64,000 nucleotides of DNA, from contig JAEWGI010000045.1 in assembly GCA_023388355.1 (NCBI GenBank), forward strand, positions 31,444 to 95,443, written 5' to 3'. The position numbers and the translations under genes were made by a program. This document shows positions 8,241-16,935 of the stretch, piece by piece. Below the pieces are notes generated by a model. The model had not been told where the DNA came from, searched no databases, and saw only the letters and a list, made by a program, of their open reading frames with translations. Origin of the DNA: Pseudomonadota bacterium (lineage in GTDB: Bacteria; Pseudomonadota; Gammaproteobacteria; Xanthomonadales; Xanthomonadaceae). The number at the start of each line of letters is the position of its first letter. The stretch's first letter is position 1.

Positions 8241-9041
8241 TCAGCCGTTCCAGAGCTTGCCGGCGTCGGCGCGGCGCGGCGCGCGGCGCTGGCGGATGCG
8301 GTCCCAGGCGGCCCAGATCAGGGCCAGCAGGGCCAGCACGCCCAGGCCGATGCCGATCGACATGGCGTTGGCCGCCGACAGCGCCGCCGGGGCCGCGGCG
8401 GTGCGCTGCAGCGGCGCGTTGGCCGGCGGGCCGGGCATCGGCACGAACTCGACCGAGACCTTGTTGATGTCGTCCAGGCCCTCGATGCCGTCCTTGACCA
8501 CGGTCTTGATCCGGGTCTGCATGCTCTCGAGGTTCGCGCCCGGCTGCTGGAAGATCACCACCGCCGCCGAGGAATCGTTCGCCTCGCCGCCAAACGGGTC
8601 GCGCTGGGCCATGGCGATGTGCACCCGCGCGTCGACCACGCCCGGATACCCGGCCAGGGTGCGCGCCAGCTCCTGCTGGCGGCTGCACAGGTAGCGCGCG
8701 TTCTCCTCGACCGCGGACGAGGCGATGCCCTCCTTCTTGAACACGTCGCACATCGACACGTACTGCTGGCGCGGCAGTCCGCGCGACTGCAGCACCTGCA
8801 TGGCGCGCGCGAACTCGCCCTTGTCGACGCGGATCTCCCAGCCGGTCTTGCTGATCGAGGTGCGCTTCTCGGCGTTGACGCCGGCTGCAAGCAGGGCGGC
8901 GAACACCTCGTTGGCCTGGCGCTCGTCCAGGTCGCCGTACATCGTGACCCCTGAACACGCGACCATGAGCAGGCAGGCGGACAACACGCCGACCGCGCGC
9001 AGCAGGCGCAGCGGGCGGAACCGGTCGCGGACAATGTGCAT
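8241..9041 (-). CDS. sctJ: T3SS inner-membrane ring lipoprotein SctJ
   Basis: The product has 266 residues. The ATG at 9041 has a GGAG site and starts a lipoprotein signal ending in a lipobox with Cys29 (LMVAC). The YscJ/FliF fold follows, with GDLDERQANEVFAALLAAGVNA, KGEFARAMQVL and the ARVHIA strand. A C-terminal membrane helix lies at about 225-245, before a short basic tail. SctJ forms the inner ring with SctD. The single lipid anchor plus the C-terminal helix is typical of non-flagellar SctJ and argues against flagellar FliF, which is about twice as long. Confidence 0.95.
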   Translation of the reverse strand: MHIVRDRFRPLRLLRAVGVLSACLLMVACSGVTMYGDLDERQANEVFAALLAAGVNAEKRTSISKTGWEIRVDKGEFARAMQVLQSRGLPRQQYVSMCDVFKKEGIASSAVEENARYLCSRQQELARTLAGYPGVVDARVHIAMAQRDPFGGEANDSSAAVVIFQQPGANLESMQTRIKTVVKDGIEGLDDINKVSVEFVPMPGPPANAPLQRTAAAPAALSAANAMSIGIGLGVLALLALIWAAWDRIRQRRAPRRADAGKLWNG

Positions 9042-9061
9042 GGGAATGGACTCCGGCGCGT

Positions 9062-9478
9062 TCAGGACTGCTGCCGGAACAGCTGCTGCACGCCGTCGGA
9101 GGTCCGGTTGGCCACGTTCGCGGTCAGCTGCGACTGGAACAGGAACTGGTGGCACTGGGTGGTCAGCTGGATCATCTGCCCCGGCGTCATCTCCGTGGCG
9201 CTCGCGGACATCGCGCTCGACAGCGCCTGGACCTGCTCGGCGGTGCCGTTGAGGCTGTCGAAGGCCTGGACCATCATCTTCGCCCCGGCCGACTCGCCTG
9301 CCGGCGCGGTCGTGGCCACCTGCGCATCGGCCTTCGCCGCCGTGCCGGCGCCGCCGGTGCGTTCGAACGCCTGCGCGAACTCGCGCACCTCGACCGCCGA
9401 AGCCTGCGGCTGCAGTGCCGGCGCCGCTGCCGGGGCCGCGGCCGCGTCGAGCGCCGCCACCTGGATTGCATCGATCAT
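9062..9478 (-). CDS. sctI: T3SS inner rod protein SctI
   Basis: The product has 138 residues, with a strong AAGGAGA site before the ATG at 9478. The N-terminal half is Ala-rich and variable. The C-terminal half, from about residue 95, is helical with MTPGQMIQLTTQCHQFLFQ followed by TANVANRTSDGVQQLF, the usual ending of SctI/YscI/HrpB2-like inner rod proteins. It lies 20 bases upstream of sctJ. SctI joins the export gate to the needle and is an early substrate. Confidence 0.8.
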   Translation of the reverse strand: MIDAIQVAALDAAAAPAAAPALQPQASAVEVREFAQAFERTGGAGTAAKADAQVATTAPAGESAGAKMMVQAFDSLNGTAEQVQALSSAMSASATEMTPGQMIQLTTQCHQFLFQSQLTANVANRTSDGVQQLFRQQS

Positions 9479-9569
9479 TGCCTGTCTCCTTCCGAAGTTG
9501 TCCAAGCCGCGCCGACGGGCGCGCGTGGCGCGGCGGCCACGCCTGCGCATCACCGTTGCGGCGCTGCGC

Positions 9570-9902
9570 CTACTGCTTGCGCGCGACCGCGTTCAGCGCC
9601 TCGGCGACGCTGTTCTGCGAGGTGGCCGCGTTGTTGGACATGAACTGCATCTTCAGGCTGGCGGCGGTGAGCGCGACCATCTGCGAGGGCTGGTCGGAAC
9701 CGGTGCCGATCTGGTCGGACAGTTCGGTGATGTGGGTCGCCTGGGCGTCGAGCGTCTGCCCCCATGCGCGCGACATCGCCTCGTACCAGCTGGTGCCGCC
9801 CGCGCCGCCGCCGCTGCGGACGTTGCCGGTGCCCGGCCCGTTCTGGAACGTGGCCGCGCCGACGTACTGGTTGATGAGGTTGGCGTTGGTTGGAATCGTC
9901 AT
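9570..9902 (-). CDS. Needle/filament-like small T3SS protein (candidate SctF)
   Basis: The product has 110 residues. An AGGAG site eight bases upstream supports the ATG at 9902. The N-terminal third is Asn/Gly-rich and the C-terminal two thirds are helical, ending MQFMSNNAATSQNSV...AVARKQ. This ending is shared with the protein at 2436-2771. Location between sctD and sctI, small size and a helical C-terminus would suit the needle subunit SctF. The classical needle signatures are not clear, so an inner-rod or filament role is possible. I therefore give no gene symbol. Confidence 0.65.
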   Translation of the reverse strand: MTIPTNANLINQYVGAATFQNGPGTGNVRSGGGAGGTSWYEAMSRAWGQTLDAQATHITELSDQIGTGSDQPSQMVALTAASLKMQFMSNNAATSQNSVAEALNAVARKQ

Positions 9903-10036
9903 CGCAATGCTCCTGTTGCGTCGGGGGATCGGACTCCGGAGGCCACGCTGCATCTGGCCCGTGGACTGTCTCGTCTGGAACTGTAGCGGATAAACATTGC
10001 AGCGAACCGTGACCTAGGGTTTACCTCAGTGCACGT

Positions 10037-11272
10037 TTACGGCGCGTCGCCGGCACGCGCGCGCCGCGCCGGTCGCGCGTCTGTTTCAGCTTGCTGAATG
10101 GCGGTCTGCGAACCCGTCGCGCCCGCGGGCGGCGACGATTCGCGCGCGTCGGTGCCGGCTTCCGGCTGCGAAGGCGGCTCGGCCGACGGCTTGATCCTCG
10201 CGAGCGCGCCGTCCGGGCGCAGCACGTGGGCGTAGGCGCCGATCGAGATCAGCGCGCCCCAGCCGGGGATCGGTTCGCCGACGTGGTAGCGCTCACCGTC
10301 GGCCGATTCGACGTACGGCGTCTCGCCGCGCACGATCGCGACGATGTGCTTGCGGGTGATGTCGACCGCATCCGCCACCGCGTCGGCGACGGGTTCGTCC
10401 AGGTCCACGGGTTCGACCGTGTTGACGCCGGTTTCCGCCATCGCGCGCGACTGGATGAAATCGCGCACGGCGCGGGCATCGCCGCCGAGCGCTCCGGTGA
10501 CGCGCACGTTGCGGTCGCCCAGGTATTCGGCCTGCACGGTGTAGCCGCCGGTGCGCATCACCTCGGCCACGTCCGAGGCGAGGTCCTGTCCGCTGCGCAG
10601 GGCCAGGCTCGCCGGCAGCTTCTCGTCGGCGATGCGCGCATCGAGGCGGGCGCGGCTGGCGTCGTCGTCGACCATGCCCGCAAGCACGGCGCGACCTTCC
10701 ACGTCGCGGGTGATCCGCGCGTCGCCGACGCGGTACTCGCGCGCCAGTTCGCGCAGGCGCTGCTCGACGTCGACCGGCGGCGGGGCGGACGGCATCCACG
10801 CGGCGAAGATCGCGAGTCCGGCCAGGGCCAGGACCGCGACGCCCGCGATCATCGGCAGCCTGCTTGCGAAGGCGGGCGGGCGGCGCGGCGGCGGACCGGC
10901 GTCGATCCCGGGCGCCAGCGCCAGCCATTCGGGCGCATCGGCGCGGCCGAACGCGATCGCGGCCTGGCCCAGGCCGATGCGCTGCACCTGCGCCACTTCG
11001 ACCGGATCGCCGGGATGCAGGGTGCGGCCCGGCAGCTCCAGCGGCGCATCCAGCGCACGCAGGTGGAAGCGGCCGTCGACCGCGTTGACCAGGGCATGGT
11101 GCGGCGCCACGCCAGGGTCGGCCAGCACCACGTCGCAGTCGTCGCCGCTGCCCACCAGCACCATCTCGCGCCGCGACAGCGGGCGGCTGGCGCCGGCGTG
11201 CAGGCCGGCGACGATGCGCAGGATCGCGGCGTCGGCCTCAGGCGGGTGCGGTTCGTTTTCGGGGGAAGACAT
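10037..11272 (-). CDS. sctD: T3SS inner-membrane ring protein SctD
   Basis: The product has 411 residues, starting at the ATG at 11272. An N-terminal forkhead-associated-like cytosolic domain (about residues 15-120, with VLVGSGDDCDVVLADPGVAPHH) is followed by one membrane helix near 143-162. Periplasmic ring-building/BON-like repeats come next, then a Pro/Ala-rich tail. That architecture is diagnostic of SctD, which builds the outer of the two inner-membrane rings and recruits SctK. Its presence separates this system from flagella. It lies between sctV (63 bases upstream) and the needle-like gene. Confidence 0.9.
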   Translation of the reverse strand: MSSPENEPHPPEADAAILRIVAGLHAGASRPLSRREMVLVGSGDDCDVVLADPGVAPHHALVNAVDGRFHLRALDAPLELPGRTLHPGDPVEVAQVQRIGLGQAAIAFGRADAPEWLALAPGIDAGPPPRRPPAFASRLPMIAGVAVLALAGLAIFAAWMPSAPPPVDVEQRLRELAREYRVGDARITRDVEGRAVLAGMVDDDASRARLDARIADEKLPASLALRSGQDLASDVAEVMRTGGYTVQAEYLGDRNVRVTGALGGDARAVRDFIQSRAMAETGVNTVEPVDLDEPVADAVADAVDITRKHIVAIVRGETPYVESADGERYHVGEPIPGWGALISIGAYAHVLRPDGALARIKPSAEPPSQPEAGTDARESSPPAGATGSQTAIQQAETDARPARRARAGDAP

Positions 11273-11334
11273 CGTATTTCGCTCCAGCGGGCGGGGGATC
11301 CCACGGGATGGACAGGGGGAATGGCAGCGGCCGC

Positions 11335-13392
11335 TCAGGCATTGACCTGGCCGGCCTGGACGATACGCAGGTCCGGTGCCAGCTCCTGGTAGGAGAGCAC
11401 CGGCAGATCGAAGAAATCCACTTCCAGCAGCTTGCGCAGGTGGCGGCGCACGTCGAGCGAGCACAGCAGCACCGGCTGCACGCCGGGCGCCTGCCGCGCC
11501 AGCTGTGCGCGCACCTCGCCGCCGAGGCGCGCGGCCAGCTCCGGCGAGATCGCAAGCTGGCTGGCGCCGCCGGCCACGCGCACCGACTGGCGCAGCTTGT
11601 CCTCGAGCTCCGGATGGATCAGCAGCACGTGCAGCTGGCGATCATGGTCGGACCAGCGCTCGGCGATCTCGCGCTTGAGCGCCACCCGCACGTACTCGGT
11701 CAGCAGCACCACGTCCTTCTCGCGGCTGCCGACGTCGGTGATCGCCTCGAACGCGTCGCGCAGATTGCGGATCGGCACGCCCTCCTCCGCCAGCCTTCGC
11801 AGCACGTCGGCCACCCGCTGCGGCGCGACCACGCGCAGCATCTCCTTGACCAGGTCCGGATAGTCGCGCTGCATCTTGCCGAACAGGTTGGACGTCTCCT
11901 GGATGCCGAGGAAACTGCCGAGCCTGCGCCGCAGCGCGCTCCCGGCATGCAGCGCCAGCACGTCCAGCGGCGCCAGCGCGCCTTCGGCCGCGGGCCCTTC
12001 GCGCCAGCGGCCCGACAGCGGCGGGAACCAGCCCGGCAGCGGCGCGGCTCCCGGCGTCTGCGGCTCGAATGCGGCGCCGCGCGGCAGGTTGCCCGAAGCG
12101 ACCCGCGCCCCGTGCGCGCTGAGCCTGAACTCGCCTTCGCCCAGCAGCGCCGACACGCGCACCACCGGTACCGGCAGCGGCACGCCGAACTCGTCGCGCA
12201 GCTCGCGCGCCAGGCTGGCCAGGCGCGCGCGCGCCGGCTCCTGCCCCAGGTGGGCGGCCAGCAGCGGCGCCAGTTCCAGCAGCAGCGGCGGCGGCGGCGC
12301 GAAATCGTCGGTTTCCTCCGGCGCGTGGGAGGCGGCGATCTCCTCGTCGCTGACCTTGAACACGCGCCGCAGGGTTTCGAACTGGTGCCGGTAGCGCCAC
12401 GCGCTGAAGACCATCAGCGACAGGCCCAGCACCAGGAACACCGGCCACGGGAACCCGGGCACCAGGGTCATCAGCAGCGCCAGCAGGCCGGTGATCAGCG
12501 CCACCCGCGGCTGCGCCCCGACCTGGCGCGAGATCGCATCGCCCAGGTGGCGGTCTTCGGCCTCGCCCGCGGTGCGCGTCACCACCAGGCCCGCGGCCAT
12601 GGTCGCCAGGATCGCGGGGATCTGCGATACCAGGCCGTCGCCGATGGTGAGGATGCTGTAGGTGTGGGTCGCCTGCGCCAGCGACATGTCCCGCTGCAGC
12701 ACGCCGATGGCCAGGCCGCCAAGCAGGTTGACCAGGATGATGACGATGCCGCAGATCGCATCGCCCTTGACGAACTTCATCGCCCCGTCGAGCGAGCCGT
12801 GCAGCTGGCTCTCGGTCTCGAGCAGGCGACGCTTGCGGCGCGCCTCGTCCTTGTCGATCAGGCCCGCGCGCAGGTCCGAGTCGATCGACAGCTGCTTGCC
12901 GGGCATCGCGTCGAGGGTGAAGCGCGCGGCCACCTCGGCCACGCGCTCGGCGCCCTTGGCGATGACGATGAACTGGACCACGGTGATGATCAGGAACACC
13001 ACCAGGCCGACCACCAGGTTGTTGCCGGCAACCAGGGTGCCGAAGGTCTCCACGATGTGCCCGCCCTCGGCGTGCAGCAGGATCGACTTGGTGATCGCGA
13101 TCGAGATCGCGAGCCGGAACAGCGTGGTCAGCAGCAGCACGCTGGGGAAGCTGGAGAACGCCACCGGGTTGGGGATGTAGATGCCCAGCAGCAGCAGGCC
13201 GAAGCCGATCGAGATGTTGACCGCGACCAGCGTGTCGAGCGCCACCAGCGGCAGCGGCAGGATCATCACGCTGATGATCAGCACCGCGCCGAAGGCCAGG
13301 ATCACGTCGCTGTAGCCGGTCCGCCTGCGCGGCGCGGCGCCCGCGGGGGCCGCGAACAGGGTATTGAGCCAGCTGCGTACGTTCGTCGTCAT
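11335..13392 (-). CDS. sctV: T3SS export gate protein SctV
   Basis: The product has 685 residues, starting at the ATG at 13392. Seven or eight membrane helices occupy the first 330 residues, including the conserved PNPVAFSSFPSVLLLTTLFRLA and the family segment RFTLDAMPGKQLSID. A large cytosolic domain follows, from about 350 to the end. It is a clear FlhA/SctV family member of normal length. SctV forms the nonameric gate that receives substrates and uses the proton motive force. It lies downstream of a FliO-like gene on the same strand and starts the sctV-sctD run. Confidence 0.95.
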   Translation of the reverse strand: MTTNVRSWLNTLFAAPAGAAPRRRTGYSDVILAFGAVLIISVMILPLPLVALDTLVAVNISIGFGLLLLGIYIPNPVAFSSFPSVLLLTTLFRLAISIAITKSILLHAEGGHIVETFGTLVAGNNLVVGLVVFLIITVVQFIVIAKGAERVAEVAARFTLDAMPGKQLSIDSDLRAGLIDKDEARRKRRLLETESQLHGSLDGAMKFVKGDAICGIVIILVNLLGGLAIGVLQRDMSLAQATHTYSILTIGDGLVSQIPAILATMAAGLVVTRTAGEAEDRHLGDAISRQVGAQPRVALITGLLALLMTLVPGFPWPVFLVLGLSLMVFSAWRYRHQFETLRRVFKVSDEEIAASHAPEETDDFAPPPPLLLELAPLLAAHLGQEPARARLASLARELRDEFGVPLPVPVVRVSALLGEGEFRLSAHGARVASGNLPRGAAFEPQTPGAAPLPGWFPPLSGRWREGPAAEGALAPLDVLALHAGSALRRRLGSFLGIQETSNLFGKMQRDYPDLVKEMLRVVAPQRVADVLRRLAEEGVPIRNLRDAFEAITDVGSREKDVVLLTEYVRVALKREIAERWSDHDRQLHVLLIHPELEDKLRQSVRVAGGASQLAISPELAARLGGEVRAQLARQAPGVQPVLLCSLDVRRHLRKLLEVDFFDLPVLSYQELAPDLRIVQAGQVNA

Positions 13393-13576
13393 CCGTGGCC
13401 CTTGGGGGAAGAGGGCGGGTGGAGGAGAGGCCGGGGTAGCGGTCGATCCGGTGCGTGCTCCGCAAGCGCGGAACGCGACCATATATCGCCGCGATGTTAC
13501 CCGTCCGTCAACAGGATGTTGCAGGGAATGTTGCAGGCGCCGTGCGACGCGGCGCGCGAGTGTGACACAGGCCGCA

Positions 13577-14032
13577 TCACGGTCGTTTAACCTTCAGTCG
13601 CTGTAATAGGCTTGGCAACAGGCCCGTCGTCACCGCGTCCTCGCGCATCTGCGCCTGGGCGATGGCCGCCGGACCGAGGTCGTCGTCGTCGAGCATGGAC
13701 ACCAGCGTCACCGCGTTGGCGCTCACGCCCACCGCGAAGGCGCGTCCGGCGCGCGAACGCAGCACCACGACGCGTTCGCGCGGGCCGACCGGCAGCACCT
13801 GCACCACCGACAGCGGCGCGTCCGGGCCGGCAAGGCCGAAACGCCGACGCAACAGGCGCAGCAGCACCAGCAGGAAGATGATGATGATGGCGAGCGGCAG
13901 CAGGATCGCGACCAGTTCCCAGACGTACGACGTCCCCGGTTCGGCGACGGCCTCCATCGCCGGGGCCGCAGCGGCCGGCAGCGGCAGCCACGCACACACG
14001 ATGGCCATGGACAGGCGTTGGCGCGACGGCAT
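13577..14032 (-). CDS. FliO-like membrane protein in the T3SS locus
   Basis: The product has 151 residues, with GAGG six bases before the ATG. A signal-like N-terminus is followed by one strong membrane helix (about residues 38-60) and a basic stop-transfer stretch. The short cytosolic domain has the FliO pattern: VVQVLPVGPRERVVVLRS...AFAVGVSANAVTLVSML. FliO is known as a flagellar assembly factor that stabilises FliP rings, and it is not a standard part of injectisomes. Here it is 184 bases upstream of sctV and divergent from the kinase/sctQRST operon, with no flagellar genes in view. Confidence 0.85.
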   Translation of the reverse strand: MPSRQRLSMAIVCAWLPLPAAAAPAMEAVAEPGTSYVWELVAILLPLAIIIIFLLVLLRLLRRRFGLAGPDAPLSVVQVLPVGPRERVVVLRSRAGRAFAVGVSANAVTLVSMLDDDDLGPAAIAQAQMREDAVTTGLLPSLLQRLKVKRP

Positions 14033-14092
14033 CGGCGGTCCTCTTTCGATGGAAGCTCCCGGGGTTCCCGGGGCCGCTTACCCTAGCAGGCG

Positions 14093-15205
14093 ATGGCTGC
14101 GCGCGCGTGCCGGGAGCATGCCCGCGTGACGGCGCGCACCGCCCGCGCCCGGTCCGCCACGGAGGCGAATCGCCCGGCGCTGGCCGCGATGCTCGACGCG
14201 ATTCCGTTCGCCTGCGCCGCGTTCGCCCGCGAGGGCGGGGCGATGCTGGCCTGCAACCGCGGCTTCAGCGAGGCCTTCGGCGCCCTGCCCGGCCACCGCG
14301 ACCGCGATCGGCTTGCCGCGGCCCTGGGGGTCGCGCCCGATGCCGACGGCGCCGAAGCGCGCGCCGCGCACAACGGCCACTGGTACGCGCTGCACTGGCG
14401 CATGCTGGAACTCGACGCGCAGGCCTGCGACCTGCTGACCGCGGTCGACATCAGCGCGCGGCTCGAGGCCCTGGACAGCCACAAGGACCGGCAGGAGAAG
14501 CTGCTGTTCACCTCGCGGCTGATGTCGGTCGGCGAAATGGCCGCCACCCTGGCCCACGAGCTCAACCAGCCGCTTGCGGCGATCGTCAACTACCTCAACG
14601 GCAGCCTGCGCCTGGTCGGCCAGGCCGGCGGTCCGGCGCAGGTGGAGCGGGCGCTGGTCGCCGCGCGCACCCAGGCCGAACACGCCGCCGCGGTGATCTC
14701 GCGCGTGCGCGAATTCGTGCGCGCGCGCGAGCCGCGCCGCGACGCCCAGGACGTGGCGGCGATCGCGCACACGGTGCTGGAGCTGCTGCGGCTCGAGGCC
14801 GAACGCCAGCAGCTGCACATCGACCTGGCCCTGCCGGCCACCCTGCCGCAGGTGTACGCCGACCGGGTGATGGTGGAACAGGTGCTGCTGAACCTGGTCA
14901 AGAACGCGATCGAGGCGATGCGCGAAACCGCGCCGGCGCAGCGCGGGCTGCGGATCGAGGGCCGGCTCAACCTCGACGACGAGGTCGAGGTGCGCGTGCT
15001 CGACCGCGGCGGCGGGCTGGCGCCGGCCGAGAGCGAGCAGCTGTTCTCGCCCTTCTTCACCACCAAGCCGGAGGGGCTGGGGATCGGCCTGGCCATCTGC
15101 CGCTCGATCATCGAATACCATGAGGGCCGGCTGTTCTTCGAACCCAGGACCGATGGCGGCAGCGTGTTCGCGTTCACGCTGCCGCGTGCTGAAGGGAGGC
15201 TGTAG
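14093..15205 (+). CDS. Cytosolic sensor histidine kinase, head of the sctQRST operon
   Basis: The product has 370 residues with no membrane segment. A PAS-like sensor region (about 28-120) is followed by a HisKA domain with His155 in LAHELNQPLAA and a HATPase domain with N (LVKNAIEAM) and G boxes (GGGLAP, GLGIGLAIC). This is the FixL/TtrS/DctB-like class. A GTG at 14126 with a better-spaced GGGAG is a possible alternative start. The gene ends three bases before the response regulator, and the pair runs directly into sctQ, which strongly suggests it controls or is co-expressed with the T3SS. Confidence 0.9.
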   Translation: MAARACREHARVTARTARARSATEANRPALAAMLDAIPFACAAFAREGGAMLACNRGFSEAFGALPGHRDRDRLAAALGVAPDADGAEARAAHNGHWYALHWRMLELDAQACDLLTAVDISARLEALDSHKDRQEKLLFTSRLMSVGEMAATLAHELNQPLAAIVNYLNGSLRLVGQAGGPAQVERALVAARTQAEHAAAVISRVREFVRAREPRRDAQDVAAIAHTVLELLRLEAERQQLHIDLALPATLPQVYADRVMVEQVLLNLVKNAIEAMRETAPAQRGLRIEGRLNLDDEVEVRVLDRGGGLAPAESEQLFSPFFTTKPEGLGIGLAICRSIIEYHEGRLFFEPRTDGGSVFAFTLPRAEGRL

Positions 15206-15208
15206 GCG

Positions 15209-15805
15209 ATGGCATGCGCGCGGATCTACCTGGTCGACGACAACGAGGCCTTCCGCGAATCCACCGCCTGGCTGCTGGAAACGGCGGGCTTCGAACCGCA
15301 GGCGTTTGCCTCCGGCCCGGCGTTCCTCTCCGCCTACCAGGGCGACCGCCACGGCGCGCGCGACGAGTGCCTGGTCTCGGACATCCGCATGCCGCAGATG
15401 AGCGGCCTGCAGCTGCAGGACGAGATGCACCGGCGCGGGATCCGCCTGCCGCTGGTGTTCGTCACCGCGCACGGCGACGTGCCGCTGGCGGTCGAGGCGA
15501 TGCGCAAGGGCGCGACCAATTTCCTTGAGAAACCCTTCACCGACGAGGCCCTGGTGCACGCGGTGGAAGCCGCCTTCGCCAGCCGGCGGCTGCCGGCGCA
15601 GATGCGCAACGAATCGCTGGAGAAGCTCAGCCCGCGCGAGCGCCAGGTGCTCGACCTGGTGGTCGCCAGCAAGCCCAACAAGATCATCGCCGACATCCTC
15701 GGCATCAGCATCAAGACCGTGGAGCTGCATCGCGCCAACATGATGTCCAAGCTGGGCGTGCGCTCGCTGCCCGAACTGATGAAGGTAGCCCTCGGCCATG
15801 GCTGA
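15209..15805 (+). CDS. FixJ-family response regulator of the T3SS operon
   Basis: The product has 198 residues. An N-terminal receiver domain has the acidic pair DD at 10-11, the phosphorylated Asp58 in VSDIRMP, Thr in VTAHGD and Lys in LEKPF. A LuxR/FixJ-type helix-turn-helix follows from about residue 138 (LSPRERQVLDLVV...SIKTVELHRANMM). The partner kinase is the gene just upstream. Its last eight bases overlap the start of sctQ, so translation of the regulator and of SctQ is probably coupled. The DNA targets are not visible here. Confidence 0.93.
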   Translation: MACARIYLVDDNEAFRESTAWLLETAGFEPQAFASGPAFLSAYQGDRHGARDECLVSDIRMPQMSGLQLQDEMHRRGIRLPLVFVTAHGDVPLAVEAMRKGATNFLEKPFTDEALVHAVEAAFASRRLPAQMRNESLEKLSPRERQVLDLVVASKPNKIIADILGISIKTVELHRANMMSKLGVRSLPELMKVALGHG

Positions 15806-16913
15806 ACGCCGCGGCAAGGCGGCGCGCAGGGCGCCGGCACGCGGACAGTCCGCGCCAGCACCCGACGCGCGCGAGGTGCGTCCCGCCGGCGAGCGCCTGC
15901 CGCGGCTCTCGCCCGCGCAGGCCGGCGCGCTGCGCGGCCTGTTCTCCAGCGCCCAGGCCTGGAGCCTGTCCGGCAACGGCGTGCTCCAGTGCATGCCCGG
16001 CCGGCCGGCGCCGGCGGCGCAGCGGTTCGAACTCGACGCCGAGGGCACACGCATCGGGCTGGCGCTGCAGGCGCCGCACGACCCGGCGGCGCTGCACTGG
16101 AACGACTACCAGGGCCGCGCGCGCGTGCTGGCCTGGAGCCTGGCGCACGAACCGGCGCTGATGCGCCTGAGCGAGGCCTTCGGCGTGGCGCTCACGCCGC
16201 TGCCCGATGCGCCCGAAGACGCCGACGACGGCACTGCGCTGTGGCTCGATTTCATCGTCGACGAGGACGGCGGCGAGGACGACGGGGCGCGCATGCCCGC
16301 CCTGCAGGGCGCGCTGCGGGTGCCGCCGGCATGGACCGACCGCCTGCTCGAACGCGCCGACCCGCCCTACGAAGAGCACGCGCAGCTGGCCGCGCGCTGG
16401 CGCGAACTCGGCGTGCCGATCTCGCTGCAGTGGCGGATCGCGCCGCTGCCGGTCGGCGACTGGGCCGCGCTGCGCCCCGGCGACGTGATCGTGGCCGGGC
16501 ACCGCGGCCAGCCGCCGCATGCGCTCGCCTGCGCCGGCGGCCTGGCCTGGCCGCTGGTGCCCGATCCGGGCGGCTGGCGCATCGATGGACCGCCGCAACA
16601 TATCCAGACCTCCGTGGAGCCTTTCCCCATGAACGACACTTCCCAGGACACCGGCGGCGAGCCCGCCGGCGACGCTTCCGTCGACGGCGATGCGCTTGCG
16701 CGCAGGCTGCCGGTCGAGGTCGCCTTCGAGCTCGGCCGCAGCGAGCTGCGCGTGGGCGAGCTCTCGGCGCTGCAGCCGGGCTACGTGTTCCCGCTGGCGG
16801 CGCCGGTGGATGGCGCCAGCGTGACCATCCGCGCCAACGGCCAGGCCGTTGGCCAGGGCGAACTGGTCGCGGTGGGCGACACGCTCGGCGTGCGCCTGCT
16901 GTGGTGGAACTGA
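15798..16913 (+). CDS. sctQ: T3SS C-ring/sorting platform protein SctQ
   Basis: The product has 371 residues. The N-terminal two thirds are divergent. The C-terminal part, from about residue 300, is a clear FliN/SpoA domain (LPVEVAFELGRSEL...LQPGYVFPL...VTIRANGQ..GQGELVAV...GVRL). SctQ forms the cytosolic pods of the injectisome and binds SctK and SctL. The gene overlaps the response regulator and is followed 22 bases later by sctR. Many SctQ genes also make a short product from an internal start; a strong candidate is present at codon 278. Confidence 0.93.
   Translation: MAERRGKAARRAPARGQSAPAPDAREVRPAGERLPRLSPAQAGALRGLFSSAQAWSLSGNGVLQCMPGRPAPAAQRFELDAEGTRIGLALQAPHDPAALHWNDYQGRARVLAWSLAHEPALMRLSEAFGVALTPLPDAPEDADDGTALWLDFIVDEDGGEDDGARMPALQGALRVPPAWTDRLLERADPPYEEHAQLAARWRELGVPISLQWRIAPLPVGDWAALRPGDVIVAGHRGQPPHALACAGGLAWPLVPDPGGWRIDGPPQHIQTSVEPFPMNDTSQDTGGEPAGDASVDGDALARRLPVEVAFELGRSELRVGELSALQPGYVFPLAAPVDGASVTIRANGQAVGQGELVAVGDTLGVRLLWWN
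16616..16631 (+). promoter_or_regulatory. Internal ribosome binding site and ATG for a short SctQ product
   Basis: GGAG at 16616-16619 is spaced nine bases from an ATG at 16629 that is in frame with sctQ (codon 278). It would give a 94-residue protein containing the whole FliN/SpoA domain. In Yersinia, Salmonella and other systems such a short SctQ-C is known to be made and needed for assembly. The size and position match. Confidence 0.7.
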
Positions 16914-16935
16914 GCCGCAACCGACCGGACCGTCC

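Noticed and set aside
4493..8467. A 1324-codon rightward open frame opposite sctL-sctP
   Set aside because: It lies antisense to well-supported T3SS genes; long open antisense frames are expected at this GC content and its product is a low-complexity Arg/Ala/Pro mix.
11308..13590. A 760-codon rightward open frame opposite sctV
   Set aside because: Composition (His/Gln/Arg-rich) is that of an antisense frame; sctV is certain.
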